A DNA stretch of 64,000 nucleotides from Pseudomonas baltica (GCF_031880315.1 NZ_CP134771.1:1240001-1304000); one strand, 5' to 3'; numbered from the stretch's first letter, positions 8,762 to 42,148 are shown. Translations and numbers: made by a program. The notes: generated from the sequence alone by a model not told the origin.

Positions 8762-8791
8762 AAAAAACCCAGCAATCATGCTGGGTTTTTT
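8762..8791. terminator. Bidirectional terminator between fpvA and pvdD
   Basis: A perfect 13-bp stem (AAAAAACCCAGCA and TGCTGGGTTTTTT) with a 4-base loop carries an A run on one side and a T run on the other. It can therefore terminate fpvA on the + strand and the convergent NRPS transcript on the - strand. Confidence 0.9.
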
Positions 8792-8820
8792 ATCGACCGA
8801 AATTCATCGACCCTCGGTTA

Positions 8821-8851
8821 GCGGATCGGGCCCTGTGCAAGGCCCGTCCGC
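8821..8851. other. Second hairpin just after the pvdD stop
   Basis: GCGGATCGGGCC at 8821-8832 pairs with GGCCCGTCCGC at 8841-8851 apart from one bulged base. It has no T run. It may stabilise the 3' end of the long NRPS mRNA or assist the terminator beside it. The function is inference. Confidence 0.35.
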
Positions 8852-8858
8852 TTGCCGT

Positions 8859-11800
8859 TCACTGCCCGCCGAGCCGGGCTTCGACCGCCCGGATGAAGTC
8901 CTCTTCCTGCAGGATCTGGTAGTGGCTACTGGCGATGAAGTGCTGCGCCAGCGGCTCCTTGCCCATCTGCACAGCCAATGTACGACTGTCCTCCCGCCGG
9001 CCTTCGACCCACCAGGTGACGGGGCTGACGCGCACGTGCGGCACGCCCCGGAACACGCTGACCAGCCGACCCATGTGCCGCTCGACGCGAAAGCCGTTGG
9101 CCAGATCCTCAGCCGCGAGCGCCAGACGCAGGGTGCGGCCGTTCATCAACTGCCGGGTCACGTGAAGGATGTTGGGCGCTGTTTGCGCCAGCTCCGACAC
9201 GCAGTCCGCAAGCGCCGGTCCTTCGCCAGCCTCGCGGGTCAACGTCAATGAATCGACCAAGGCGGCCAGGTCGTCCTGCCAATGTTCACGGGGATCGTCC
9301 GCGGCCGGGCGCACAAAGCTGTCGACCAAGCCCAGAAACGCCACCTGCTCGCCCTGCGTTTCAAGCTCATGGCTGACCAGCACACTCAACGTACCGCCCA
9401 GCGACCAACCCAGCAGGTGATAGGGCCCCTGGGGCTGGCGCAAACGAATCTGCGCGGCATATTCCTTGGCCATCGCCTCGAGCGATTCGTCCAGCCAGTC
9501 AGGTTCGAGCAGCATGCGTGACTGAACCCCGACGACTGACCAGCGTGACTGTAACTCGCCGGCCAAACGCCGGTAGTCGAACACCGTGCCGAACCCGCCA
9601 TGGATGCAGAACAGCATCGGCGCACCCTGCCGCTGCTCGTTCAGCGGCACCAGGCAACCGCCCTGAGTGTTGGCACCGAGCAGCTCGCGAAGCGTCGCTT
9701 TGTGCATCAAGTCGCGCAGGCTCAAGGTAGCGCCCCAGGGCCCCAGCGAGCGGGCCTGGGCAATCACCTGCATGCAAAGAATGGAGTCGCCGCCCAGCTC
9801 GAAGAAGTTGTCAGTCAGACCGACCTTGTCAACGTCCAGCACCTGCGCCCAGATGGCCGCCATCGCCCGCTCCAGCTCACTGTGCGGCGCTACATATTCA
9901 TGAGCGCGCTCGATGGCTGCGGGTCGAGGCAGGGCTTTGCGGTCCAGCTTGCCGTTTGGCGTAAACGGCATTGCCGTCAGGAACAGCAAATGAGCAGGAA
10001 TCATGTAGTCCGGCAGTTGCGCGTGAAGGTGCTCGCGCAACTGTGCGCGCAAACGGTCCTCCTGCTCCTCGTGGTCGCTGGCAATGACATACGCGACCAG
10101 TTGCTTGCCACCGGGCCCGTCGATATCGATCACCACCGATTCGCGCACCGCCGCGTGCTGCTGCAACCGGGCTTCGATCTCGCCCAGTTCGATGCGGTAA
10201 CCCCGAACCTTCACCTGGTGATCGACTCGCCCCAGGTAGTCGACCAGCCCGTCGTCACGCAACCGGGTCAAGTCACCGCTGCGGTAGACCCGCTCGCCGT
10301 CACCGAACGCATCAGGGACGAAGCGCTCGGCCGTCTGCGCGGGGCGATCGAGATAGCCACGCGCGACCCCGTGGCCGCCCAGATACAGCTCTGCGGCAAA
10401 GCCCGTGGGCAGTACGTTCAAGCTGCTGTCGAGCAGATAGCCACGACGACGCCCCAGCAAGCTCCCGATGGGCGCGTAGGCCGCACCACAGGGGTCGCCT
10501 GGCCCGGCTTTCCATAGCAGCGGCGTGACCACGGTTTCGGTGGGGCCATAGCCATTGAACAGATACTGCGGGCGCAAGGCTTGCCAGGCCAGCGCATAGC
10601 TGGCCTGGGGCACCGCGTCGCCGCCGAAGCAATAAATCCGTGTTGCCGGCGGATTGCCCACGCGCCGGACATGCTCGGCCAACTGCAGCAGATACAACGG
10701 TGGAAAAACACCAATGGTCACACCGTGGCGATGCATCTGCGCGTAGGTCTGCTCCGGCAGCCACAGGCTGTCATCACGGATCAGCACCCGTGCACCGTTG
10801 ATCAACGGATGCATCCAGCCTTCGTGGGCGCCGTCGAAGGCGAACGACATGAAGTGCAATTCGCAGTCAGCCGCGCCGGTTTCATAGCGCTCGCCGGTCG
10901 CGCGAATATGCGCGACCAAGGGTCCGTGGGCCACCGCGACGCCTTTGGGCAGGCCGGTAGAACCTGAGGTATAGATCACGTAAGCGAGGTTGTCTTCGGT
11001 GAGCGCCACGACCGGTGCGCCGGCGGGGCAATCCACCCAATCGGCGTGCTGATCGACCAGCAGGGTCGCCAGGCCCTCAGGGATCGCCAGGGTGCCGAGC
11101 AGGTCGCTTTGAGTCAGCACCAGCGCTGCCGCGCAGTCGTCCATCATGTATCGCAGGCGCTGCGCAGGATACGCCACATCGAGCGGCACGTAGGCACCGC
11201 CCGCCTTGAGCACGGCCAAAAACGCCACCATGATGTCGGCACTGCGACGCATGGCGATCGCCACCCGCACCTCGGGGCCGACGCCTGATGCGATCAAGCG
11301 ATGGGCCAGGCGGTTGGCCTGGGTATCGAGCTGGCGATAGGTCAGTTGCTGGTCGTCGAACAGCACGGCGACCGCATCGGGCGTGCGCTCGGCTTGATCG
11401 GCGAACAGCTGGTGCACCGCGCGATCACTGCGATAGCCGCTATGGCTGTTGTCCCACTGCGCCACCAGGCTGCGGGTTTCGCTGGCATCCAGCAAAGGCA
11501 ATGCGCCTATGCAGCGCTGCGTATCCTCGATAAGCCCTTGCAGCAGATTGACGAAATGGCCAGCGATCCGATGCACCGTCTGGTCATTGAGGGCTGATGT
11601 GTCATAGCTGTACTCGATCGACAGCTGTGCGCCCAGGCCGATCGCCAGGGTCAATGGGTAGTGGGTCTGTTCGTGTGCCTGGGTCCCCATGAAAGTCAGG
11701 CCAGAGCTGCTCGCTTGCTGCAGCGCCTCGGACACCGGGTAGTTTTCGAAGACCAGAATAGTGTCGAACAGCCCCTCGCCCACCCGTGCGGCCCAGCGCT

Positions 11801-14800
11801 GGATATCAAAGAGCGGTGTGTGCTCGTATTCACGCAGCGCGACGTTCTGCGCCTGGATCTGCGCGATCCACTCGGCCACGGTGTGATGCGGTTCCGGACA
11901 GGCGATCACCGGCAGCGTATTGATGAACAAGCCCAGCTGGCGCTCGACCCCTTTGAGTTCCGTCGGCCGCCCCGCTACCGTTGCGCCGAAGGCGACACAG
12001 GCCTGTCCAGTATAGCGCTGCAGCAGCAACAGCCAGGCTGCCTGGACCAGGGTATTGACGGTGACGCGCTGGCTACGGGCGAACTCACTGATGCGCCGCG
12101 TCGCTTGCTCGTCCAGTGCCTGGCCGTACTTACTATGGCCCGCCACCAGGCTTTGCGGGTCTTGACGCAACGCCTGCACCAGGCGCGTCGGTGTATCGAA
12201 ATCATTGAGCTGGTGCTGCCAGAACGCACGGGCCTGTCGCTCGTCCTGACGCTGCAGCCACTCGATATAGTCGCGGTAGCGGCTTGTCTGGGGCGCCAGT
12301 GGTTCCCCGGCATAGGCCTGCAATACCTCGCCCAGAAGCTGTGAGTTGCTCCAGCCGTCCATGAGGATGTGGTGGTTGGTGTACACCAGATGATAGCTGT
12401 GGGCAGCGCACTTGATGGCCGTGATTCGCAGCAAGGGGTCATGCTGCAGATCGAATCCCTTGCGTCGTTCGGCCTGGGCAAGGGCATCCAGTTCAGGCTG
12501 CGTTGCACCATGAGCAGACCAGTCGAGGACGTCAAAGGGCATCTGCAGGTGCTTGCGAACAACCTGCAGCGGCTGCCCGAACTGCGTGACGAAATTCGCC
12601 CGCAACACCTCGTGCCTGTCGACCACTTGCTGCCATGCCTGGCGGAATCGCTCGATATCCAGGCCCTCGACATCGATGCGCAGCTGATTGATATAACTGC
12701 CGCCGTCTTGCTCGTAGAGGGTGTGGAACAACATGCCTTGCTGCATGGGTGACAGCGGGTAGATATCCTCCACTTGAACGCTGGCGATGACCAGCGCATC
12801 GAGCTGCGCTTGGGTGATCCGCGCCAGGGGCACGTCCGAGGGCGTCAAGCCGGCCGCCTCCTCGCTGATGCAGTGCGCGATCAGTGCCTTGAGCTCTTGC
12901 GCATACTCGTGCGCCAAGCGCTGGATCGTGCCGGGGTCGAACATGTCACGACTGAACGTCCAGCTCAGGCTCAGCTCGCCGCCATACACCTGGCCGTTGA
13001 TCGATAGCCAGTTGTCGAGCGCAGCCTCGGCGCTTTGACCAGGGCCGCTGCTTTCCTGCGCCGGCACCCAGAAGGCCGACTGATTGTCGTGCCCTGCAAA
13101 ACTGCTATCGAACTGACCAAGGTAGTTGAAAGTGATGCGGGGCACCGCCAGCTGGCGGAGCGAATCCTGCACCTGCTTGCGGCCCAGATAGCGTAACGCG
13201 CCGAAGCCAAGCCCCTTGTGGGGAATGGCGCGCAGCTGTTCCTTGATGCCCTTTATCGCCGCCGGTAGCGTGGCCGCACTGGTCAATCTGACCGGGAATA
13301 CGCTAGTGAACCAACCCACGGTACGGGTCAGGTCGATGTCATCGAACAGCTCTTCGCGGCCATGACCCTCCAGTTGCACCAGCACGTCGTCGTGCCCCGT
13401 CCAGCGCGCGATCACGCGCACCAGGGCTGTCAGCAGCAGATCATTGATTTGCGTGCGGTAGGCCGTGGGCGCCTGTTTGAGTAACTGCTGGGTGCAGGAC
13501 TGATCCAGACGCGTCTGCACCTCGCTGGCGTGATGGCCTTGCAACGAACCCTGGGGGTAATCACAGGGCAAGTCAGCATGGGCGACCGCCAGCTGGCTTT
13601 GCCACAGGCTCAGTTCATCTTCCAGTGCCGCGCTGTTGGCATAGGCTTGCAGATGTTCGACCCAGGCGCGGGTCGAACTGGTTTTCGGCGCCAGCACGAT
13701 GCTGGCCTTGCGCGCTGATTGTTCATAGGCCAACTGCAGGTCTTCGAGCAGGATGCGCCAGGAAACCCCGTCGACCACCAGGTGATGGATTGCCAGAAGC
13801 AAGCGCTGACTGCCGTCGGCCAAGGTTGCCAGCACGGCACGCACCACTGGGCCCTGCTGCAGGTCGAGGCTGGCCTGCGCCTCGCTGCACAAGGCATTGA
13901 GCTCGGCATCGTCACGCACATCCGAGCGCCAGAGCAGGCTCGGCATTGGCGCGAACGGGCGGTAGTGTGCGGTCCAGGTCCCCTCGGGGTCCTGGGCAAA
14001 GCTCAAGCGCAGAGCGTCGTGATGTTCGAGCAGCGCGGCGAGCGCCGCTTCCAGCGGCTCGGGTTGCAGAACGCCGCCAGGCCTGAGCAACACCGCCTGA
14101 TTCCAGTGGTGACGCTGGGGTATATCCGTCTCGAAAAACCACCGTTGAATCGGCAGCAGCGGCCCCTCCCCTGTCAACGCTGTCTGGTCGAGCTGCAGAT
14201 CGTCGTCACTGGCAAGGCTGGCCACCGTCGCCAACCCCTGCACCGTCTGATGCTCGAACAGTTGCTTAGGCGTGAAGCGAATGCCTGACTGGCGGGCGCG
14301 ACTGACCACCTGGATCGAAATGATCGAGTCGCCACCGAGTTCGAAGAAGTTGTCATCCAGCCCGACTTTTTCGACCTTGAGCACATCCGCCCAGACCTCG
14401 GCGATCTGCCGCTCCAGCTCGCTGCGCGGCGCCACATAGGCTTGACGCTGCTGGTCGGCGTCTGGCGCGGGCAGTGCCTTGCGGTCCAACTTGCCGTTGC
14501 TGGTCAGCGGCATCTGCGCCACGAACAACACATGCGCCGGTACCATGTAATCGGGCAGCCGAGCGTTCAAGTGCTCGCGCAGCTGCTGGCGCAGCGTGCC
14601 TTGTCGGACGTCGTCCGAGCGCTCGGTTGCGGCTACCAGATAGGCCACCAGTTGTTTGCCATGGGGCCCCTGCACATCGAGGACCCGTGCCTCTTGCACG
14701 GCCTCGTGCTCTTGCAGCCTGGCTTCGATTTCGCCCAGCTCTATACGAAAACCGCGAATCTTGACTTGATGGTCGATCCGCCCGACGTAGTCGATGGCGC

Positions 14801-17513
14801 CCTCGCGACGACCGCGTACCAGGTCGCCGGTGCGATACAAGCGCCCTCCGCCCCGCTCGCTGGTATCGAACGGATCAGGGACGAAGCGCTCGGCAGTCAA
14901 GGCCGCGCGTTGATGGTAACCGCGCGCCAGTCCGGCGCGGCCAACATGCAACTCGCCTTGGCAGCCGGGCACCGCGACGTTGAAGTCCGCATCCAGCACG
15001 TACACCGACAAGTCATCGATAGCGACGCCGATAGGGCTTATGGCGTGCTGGTGCAAGTCCTCGCGACTGATCGGCCGATACGTGACATGCACCGTGGTTT
15101 CGGTGATGCCGTACATGTTGATGAGTTGCGGCCGTGCATCGCCGAATGCATCGAACCAGGGCCGCAGGCTCCCGACATCCAACGCCTCACCGCCAAATAT
15201 CACGTAGCGCAGGCTCAGCGGCGGGTAGTCGCTGGCAGGCGACGTGGCGGCGCGCACCAGTTGCTTGAACGCCGAGGGCGTCTGATTCAGCACAGTGACC
15301 TTTTCCTTCGCCAGCAGCGCCAGCAAGTCGTCAGCGGAGCGCGCCGTGTCCTTGGGCACCAGCACCGCCTTGGCGCCGTGCAGCAGCGCACCAAACAACT
15401 CCCAGACGGAAAAATCGAACGAATAGGAATGAAACACGCTCCAGACGTCGTGCTCATCGAAGCGGTACCACGCTGCCGTGGCGCTGAATAGCCGTGTGAC
15501 ATTGTGATGGGGCAGCAGGGTGCCCTTCGGCTTGCCCGTTGAACCAGAGGTATAGATCACATAAGCCAGGTGGTGCGGATGGGTCAGGTTCTCCAGGTTG
15601 CCTGCGGGCCAGTCTGGAGGGCAGTCGTCTGGCTGGTCGATCAGAAGCGTGCGCACCCCCTGCGGTATCGGCAACTGCGCCACCAGCGGTGATTGCGTCA
15701 ACAATAGCGCGATGCCGCTGTCGGCCATCATGTAGGCCAGGCGATCTTGCGGGTACTCTGGATCGAGGGGCACATAGGCGCCACCGGCCTTGAGAATGGC
15801 GAGCAACCCAACGACCATCTCCAGGCTGCGCGTGACCGCAATGCCTACCAGCACATCCGGCCCCGTACCTGCGTCGCGCAAACGCTGCGCCAGTCGATTG
15901 GCCTGCCAGTTGAGTTGCTGGTACGTCAATTGTCCATCGTCGCACACCACCGCTATGCGATCCGGGGTGTGCGCCGCGTGGCCTTCGATCACCTGATGGA
16001 TGCACTGCTCGCTGGGGTACTGCGCGGGCGTGCGGTTCCAGGCGCCGACGATTTGCTCGTGCTGCGCAGAATCGAGCAGCGGCAACTGGGCGATGGTGTG
16101 CCCCGGCGTCTGGACGATCCCGTGCAGCAGCGTCAGCCAGTGCCCAGCCAGCGCCTGTACGGTGCGCGTGTCGAACAGTGCCGTCGCATAGCCCAAAGAG
16201 GCGCCGATGCCGTGCTCGAACTCGAAGGTATTGAGGGTCAGATCGAATTGCGCCGTCGTCCGCTCCCAGCTCAATCCCTCGACCACCAGCCCCGACACAC
16301 GCTGGCTGGCGCCACGCTCCCCAGCCTGATGGCTGTACATCACTTGGAACAGCGGGGTATGACTCAAACTGCGCGGTACTTGCAAGGCCTCGACCAATTG
16401 CTCGAACGGCAGGTCCTGGTGGGCCTGGGCGTCCAGCGCATGCCGGTGCACCTGCTTGAGCAACGCCTCGAACGTCATGGACAGATCGAATTGGGCCTTG
16501 AACACCTGGGTGTTGACGAAAAACCCGATCAGGCCTTCGGTCTCTACCCGATTGCGGTTGGCGACCGGCACGCCGACACGGATATCGTCTTGACCGCTGT
16601 AACGGTGCAGCAAGGTCTGGAAACTCGCCAGCAAGAGCGTGAACAGGGTCACGCCCTGGCGTTGGGCAAGCTGCTTGAGTGCCTGTGCCAGGGTCGCATC
16701 CAGCTCAATGTCGAGGATGGCACCGGCGTAGCTCTGATGCGCTGGACGCGGCCGGTCGATGGGCAGCTCCAGTACCGGGTGCTCGGTGCCCAGATGGGCC
16801 GTCCAATAGGCCAGCTGGCGTTCCTGCTCCCCCGCTTCCATCCACTGCCGCTGCCAGATCGCGTAGTCGGCGTACTGGATCGGCAGCGCTGGCAGCTGCA
16901 CCGGCTGCGCCCGGCAAAAGCCCTCATAGCCGCGTACCAACTCGTCGACCATGATCGGCATCGACCAGCCATCGGACACGATATGGTGCTGGATAAGCAC
17001 CAGCACGTGGTCATCTTCGCCCAGGCGCAACAGCTTGGCCCGCAGCAACGGGCCATGCTCGAGATTGAAGACATGCTGGGTCTCGGCCTCGACCAGCGCG
17101 GCAAGCGCGCCGTCGATATCGCCCGCCGGTAACGCCACGGGCTCCGCCACCAGGACGAAGGGCACAGGCGGATGAACGACCTGCACCGCCAGACCGTCCT
17201 GATGGTGAAAGGTGGTACGCAGCGTTTCATGACGCGCGATCAGTGCATCGAAGCTGGCCCGTAACGCATCGACATCCAGCGCTCCCTTGAGCCGCAACGC
17301 CGTCGGCATGTTGTAGGCCGTGCCATCGGGTTCCAGTTGCCAGAGGAACCACTGGCGTTGCTGAGCGTAGGAGAGCACCAGTGGCTCGCCCGGCTCGCGG
17401 GGCGAGATGGGCGCGACTCCATACAAATTTATCCCTTGGCGTTTAAGCAGAATGGCCAGGGCCTTGCGTTCCTTGCTGGACAAGGCTTTAACGGAGTCGA
17501 GCAACTCTTGCAC
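8859..17513 (-). CDS. pvdD: PvdD, two-module NRPS with terminal thioesterase (last two pyoverdine residues)
   Basis: The 2,884-residue protein reads C-A-T-E then C-A-T-TE. Module 1: C about 45-480, A about 500-1000, T Ser near 1061 (GGDSIIS), E about 1090-1530 with HHLVVDGVSW. Its specificity residues read DFWNIGMVHK, the classical Thr code, so D-Thr is expected. Module 2: a D-specific type of C (VEDIYPLSPMQQGM) about 1550-1980, A about 2000-2490 reading DGEVCGGVTK (a basic, probably OHOrn-derived residue), T near 2573. The TE, about 2620-2884, has GWSLGG with the nucleophile near 2703 and releases or cyclises the peptide. The start is a GTG with AAGGGG 8 bases upstream, 12 bases after the pvdI stop. 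The first 35 residues resemble an acceptor docking helix for the preceding NRPS. A cyclic OHOrn terminus is plausible but not proved. Confidence 0.93.
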   Translation of the reverse strand: MQELLDSVKALSSKERKALAILLKRQGINLYGVAPISPREPGEPLVLSYAQQRQWFLWQLEPDGTAYNMPTALRLKGALDVDALRASFDALIARHETLRTTFHHQDGLAVQVVHPPVPFVLVAEPVALPAGDIDGALAALVEAETQHVFNLEHGPLLRAKLLRLGEDDHVLVLIQHHIVSDGWSMPIMVDELVRGYEGFCRAQPVQLPALPIQYADYAIWQRQWMEAGEQERQLAYWTAHLGTEHPVLELPIDRPRPAHQSYAGAILDIELDATLAQALKQLAQRQGVTLFTLLLASFQTLLHRYSGQDDIRVGVPVANRNRVETEGLIGFFVNTQVFKAQFDLSMTFEALLKQVHRHALDAQAHQDLPFEQLVEALQVPRSLSHTPLFQVMYSHQAGERGASQRVSGLVVEGLSWERTTAQFDLTLNTFEFEHGIGASLGYATALFDTRTVQALAGHWLTLLHGIVQTPGHTIAQLPLLDSAQHEQIVGAWNRTPAQYPSEQCIHQVIEGHAAHTPDRIAVVCDDGQLTYQQLNWQANRLAQRLRDAGTGPDVLVGIAVTRSLEMVVGLLAILKAGGAYVPLDPEYPQDRLAYMMADSGIALLLTQSPLVAQLPIPQGVRTLLIDQPDDCPPDWPAGNLENLTHPHHLAYVIYTSGSTGKPKGTLLPHHNVTRLFSATAAWYRFDEHDVWSVFHSYSFDFSVWELFGALLHGAKAVLVPKDTARSADDLLALLAKEKVTVLNQTPSAFKQLVRAATSPASDYPPLSLRYVIFGGEALDVGSLRPWFDAFGDARPQLINMYGITETTVHVTYRPISREDLHQHAISPIGVAIDDLSVYVLDADFNVAVPGCQGELHVGRAGLARGYHQRAALTAERFVPDPFDTSERGGGRLYRTGDLVRGRREGAIDYVGRIDHQVKIRGFRIELGEIEARLQEHEAVQEARVLDVQGPHGKQLVAYLVAATERSDDVRQGTLRQQLREHLNARLPDYMVPAHVLFVAQMPLTSNGKLDRKALPAPDADQQRQAYVAPRSELERQIAEVWADVLKVEKVGLDDNFFELGGDSIISIQVVSRARQSGIRFTPKQLFEHQTVQGLATVASLASDDDLQLDQTALTGEGPLLPIQRWFFETDIPQRHHWNQAVLLRPGGVLQPEPLEAALAALLEHHDALRLSFAQDPEGTWTAHYRPFAPMPSLLWRSDVRDDAELNALCSEAQASLDLQQGPVVRAVLATLADGSQRLLLAIHHLVVDGVSWRILLEDLQLAYEQSARKASIVLAPKTSSTRAWVEHLQAYANSAALEDELSLWQSQLAVAHADLPCDYPQGSLQGHHASEVQTRLDQSCTQQLLKQAPTAYRTQINDLLLTALVRVIARWTGHDDVLVQLEGHGREELFDDIDLTRTVGWFTSVFPVRLTSAATLPAAIKGIKEQLRAIPHKGLGFGALRYLGRKQVQDSLRQLAVPRITFNYLGQFDSSFAGHDNQSAFWVPAQESSGPGQSAEAALDNWLSINGQVYGGELSLSWTFSRDMFDPGTIQRLAHEYAQELKALIAHCISEEAAGLTPSDVPLARITQAQLDALVIASVQVEDIYPLSPMQQGMLFHTLYEQDGGSYINQLRIDVEGLDIERFRQAWQQVVDRHEVLRANFVTQFGQPLQVVRKHLQMPFDVLDWSAHGATQPELDALAQAERRKGFDLQHDPLLRITAIKCAAHSYHLVYTNHHILMDGWSNSQLLGEVLQAYAGEPLAPQTSRYRDYIEWLQRQDERQARAFWQHQLNDFDTPTRLVQALRQDPQSLVAGHSKYGQALDEQATRRISEFARSQRVTVNTLVQAAWLLLLQRYTGQACVAFGATVAGRPTELKGVERQLGLFINTLPVIACPEPHHTVAEWIAQIQAQNVALREYEHTPLFDIQRWAARVGEGLFDTILVFENYPVSEALQQASSSGLTFMGTQAHEQTHYPLTLAIGLGAQLSIEYSYDTSALNDQTVHRIAGHFVNLLQGLIEDTQRCIGALPLLDASETRSLVAQWDNSHSGYRSDRAVHQLFADQAERTPDAVAVLFDDQQLTYRQLDTQANRLAHRLIASGVGPEVRVAIAMRRSADIMVAFLAVLKAGGAYVPLDVAYPAQRLRYMMDDCAAALVLTQSDLLGTLAIPEGLATLLVDQHADWVDCPAGAPVVALTEDNLAYVIYTSGSTGLPKGVAVAHGPLVAHIRATGERYETGAADCELHFMSFAFDGAHEGWMHPLINGARVLIRDDSLWLPEQTYAQMHRHGVTIGVFPPLYLLQLAEHVRRVGNPPATRIYCFGGDAVPQASYALAWQALRPQYLFNGYGPTETVVTPLLWKAGPGDPCGAAYAPIGSLLGRRRGYLLDSSLNVLPTGFAAELYLGGHGVARGYLDRPAQTAERFVPDAFGDGERVYRSGDLTRLRDDGLVDYLGRVDHQVKVRGYRIELGEIEARLQQHAAVRESVVIDIDGPGGKQLVAYVIASDHEEQEDRLRAQLREHLHAQLPDYMIPAHLLFLTAMPFTPNGKLDRKALPRPAAIERAHEYVAPHSELERAMAAIWAQVLDVDKVGLTDNFFELGGDSILCMQVIAQARSLGPWGATLSLRDLMHKATLRELLGANTQGGCLVPLNEQRQGAPMLFCIHGGFGTVFDYRRLAGELQSRWSVVGVQSRMLLEPDWLDESLEAMAKEYAAQIRLRQPQGPYHLLGWSLGGTLSVLVSHELETQGEQVAFLGLVDSFVRPAADDPREHWQDDLAALVDSLTLTREAGEGPALADCVSELAQTAPNILHVTRQLMNGRTLRLALAAEDLANGFRVERHMGRLVSVFRGVPHVRVSPVTWWVEGRREDSRTLAVQMGKEPLAQHFIASSHYQILQEEDFIRAVEARLGGQ

Positions 17514-17525
17514 TGGATTGTCCCC

Positions 17526-40907
<23,382 letters not shown>

Positions 40908-40962
40908 GCGTTGCGTCCTTGAGGATAGGAGGCGGGGTCAGTGACCCCTGATACTCCACAAG

Positions 40963-40989
40963 AACGAAACAGCGGCAGGCTGATTTAGC
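40963..40989 (-). promoter_or_regulatory. PvdS-type iron-starvation box driving pvdI-pvdD
   Basis: On the - strand GCTAAAT is followed 16 bases later by CGT, an exact match to the known iron-starvation consensus TAAAT-N16/17-CGT. It lies about 55 bases upstream of the pvdI start. The sigma factor PvdS itself is not in this window. Confidence 0.88.
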
Positions 40990-41012
40990 CTTTACACAAC
41001 AGCGGCAGAAAC

Positions 41013-41030
41013 GGAGCCCGATCAGGCTCC
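41013..41030 (-). terminator. Hairpin overlapping the pvdG stop codon
   Basis: GGAGCC and GGCTCC form a perfect 6-bp stem around a 6-base loop that includes the pvdG TGA. Downstream on the - strand there is only a short GTTT, so termination would be weak. It sits just before the iron-starvation box of pvdI. Confidence 0.4.
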
Positions 41031-41786
41031 GACCCACCACATCGCGGGCGATTCCATCAGCGCCTCACGCTCATACCGGCGCAAGTCCACCTCCAGATTG
41101 GCCTTCAACAAGCGCAGCACCTTGGCCTCGTGCTCATGAATGAAGAAATGCCCACCGGCGAGCATGTCCAGCGAAATGTTCGCTTCGGTTTCCGCTTGCC
41201 AGGCCATCAACTGCGCCTGGGTGGCCTTGTCCTCAGCGCCGCCCAGCACGTGCAGCGGGCAGCTCAGGGGTGGCCGCGCGCGATACGCATAGCGCCCGCA
41301 CAGCAGGAAGTCGGCGCGCAACACAGGCAAGATCAAGGCCATCAGTTCGGCGTCGTCGAGCACCTGTGGCGGCGTGCCTTGCAGGTCGCGCAGGTCGGCC
41401 TTCAACGCGTCATCCGACTTGGGTTCGGCAAAGCCGCGGTCGTAGTCTTCGCGGCGGGTCGGTGCGGCCGTACCGCTGGCGAACAAGGCCACCGGTTCCA
41501 GAGCGCCGAGCTCGCGCAAGGCGTGCACCAGCTCGAAGCCTAGCAAGGCGCCCAGGCTGTGCCCAAACACCCCGTAAGGGCCTTGAATCTGCGGTGCCAG
41601 CTCGCGGGCCAGCTGCTGCGTCAAGGCCTGCATGTCGGTCTGCAGCGCTTCGCCGAGGCGCGCGCCGCGGCCTGGCAGCTCGACGGGCTGCACCTGCAGC
41701 CATTCGGGGAGCTTGCGCCGCCAGCGGCTGTAGACCATGGCACTGGCCCCTGAATAGGGCAGGCAAAACAGTTGCATCGTCGCCAT
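41022..41786 (-). CDS. pvdG: Type II thioesterase, PvdG-like
   Basis: The 254-residue alpha/beta hydrolase has the nucleophile motif GHSLGALLGFEL near residue 75, PYSGASAMVYSRW at the N-terminus and the catalytic His in AGGHFFIHEHE near 213. Stand-alone thioesterases of this family clear misloaded or stalled acyl groups from NRPS carrier domains. I start at MATMQ because GAGGT lies 7 bases upstream. A start two codons inside (MQLF) is also possible. It follows the MbtH gene by 10 bases, so they are likely one transcript. In P. aeruginosa pvdG also sits beside pyoverdine NRPS genes. There is no signal peptide; it should be cytoplasmic. Confidence 0.87.
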   Translation of the reverse strand: MATMQLFCLPYSGASAMVYSRWRRKLPEWLQVQPVELPGRGARLGEALQTDMQALTQQLARELAPQIQGPYGVFGHSLGALLGFELVHALRELGALEPVALFASGTAAPTRREDYDRGFAEPKSDDALKADLRDLQGTPPQVLDDAELMALILPVLRADFLLCGRYAYRARPPLSCPLHVLGGAEDKATQAQLMAWQAETEANISLDMLAGGHFFIHEHEAKVLRLLKANLEVDLRRYEREALMESPAMWWVGA

Positions 41787-41796
41787 GGTCGGGACC

Positions 41797-42039
41797 TCAG
41801 TGCACGGCTTGGTTCTCGCGCAGGCGCGCTTGCTCTTCCATGTGCTTGCGCAGGCTCAGGGGGCGCATGTCGGTCCAGACTTCTTCGATGTAGGCCAGGC
41901 ACTCCTTCTTGAAGCCGCTCTTGCCGACGGTGCGCCAGCCTTTGGGGACTTCCTTGTAGTCAGGCCAGATGGAGTACTGTTCTTCGTGGTTGACCACGAC
42001 TTGAAAGAGGATGTCTTCGCGATCGAATACCGAGGTCAT
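41797..42039 (-). CDS. MbtH-like NRPS adenylation partner
   Basis: This is an 80-residue MbtH-family protein. It carries the family's conserved pattern: [11 protein letters not shown] near residues 17-27, a following PKGWR, and an [20 protein letters not shown]-terminal half with the invariant tryptophans. MbtH proteins bind A domains and are often needed for their folding or activity. Here it probably serves PvdL, the giant NRPS and PvdD. An equivalent gene (PA2412) sits in the pyoverdine region of P. aeruginosa. GGAGC precedes the ATG. An iron-starvation-like box lies upstream at 42089-42114, and pvdG follows 10 bases after its stop. Confidence 0.95.
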   Translation of the reverse strand: MTSVFDREDILFQVVVNHEEQYSIWPDYKEVPKGWRTVGKSGFKKECLAYIEEVWTDMRPLSLRKHMEEQARLRENQAVH

Positions 42040-42088
42040 AGTGTTGCTCCTTGAGGGTGGATGCGACGCAGGGGCCGCGTTTAATCAA

Positions 42089-42114
42089 GACGAATGAGGG
42101 CTTTGAAAATTAAG
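42089..42114 (-). promoter_or_regulatory. Imperfect iron-starvation box upstream of mbtH-pvdG
   Basis: On the - strand CTTAATTTTC is followed by CGTC, with a spacer of 15 or 16 bases depending on the register. It shares the TAATTTTC core with the pvdL promoter. It lies about 50 bases before the mbtH-like start. The -35 deviates from TAAAT, so confidence is moderate. Confidence 0.55.
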
Positions 42115-42121
42115 TCAAAGG

Positions 42122-42144
42122 CTTCGCGGACAGAGCCCGCGAAG
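42122..42144 (-). terminator. REP-derived hairpin after pvdH
   Basis: CTTCGCGG and CCGCGAAG form a perfect 8-bp stem with a 7-base loop, a few bases after the pvdH stop. Read on the - strand its right part, GGGCTCTGTCCGCGAAGC, differs by one base from the REP copy inside pvdL at about 55281-55298. It is therefore probably a single REP serving as a terminator or 3' stabiliser. The following T run is short. Confidence 0.55.
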
Positions 42145-42148
42145 CTGT

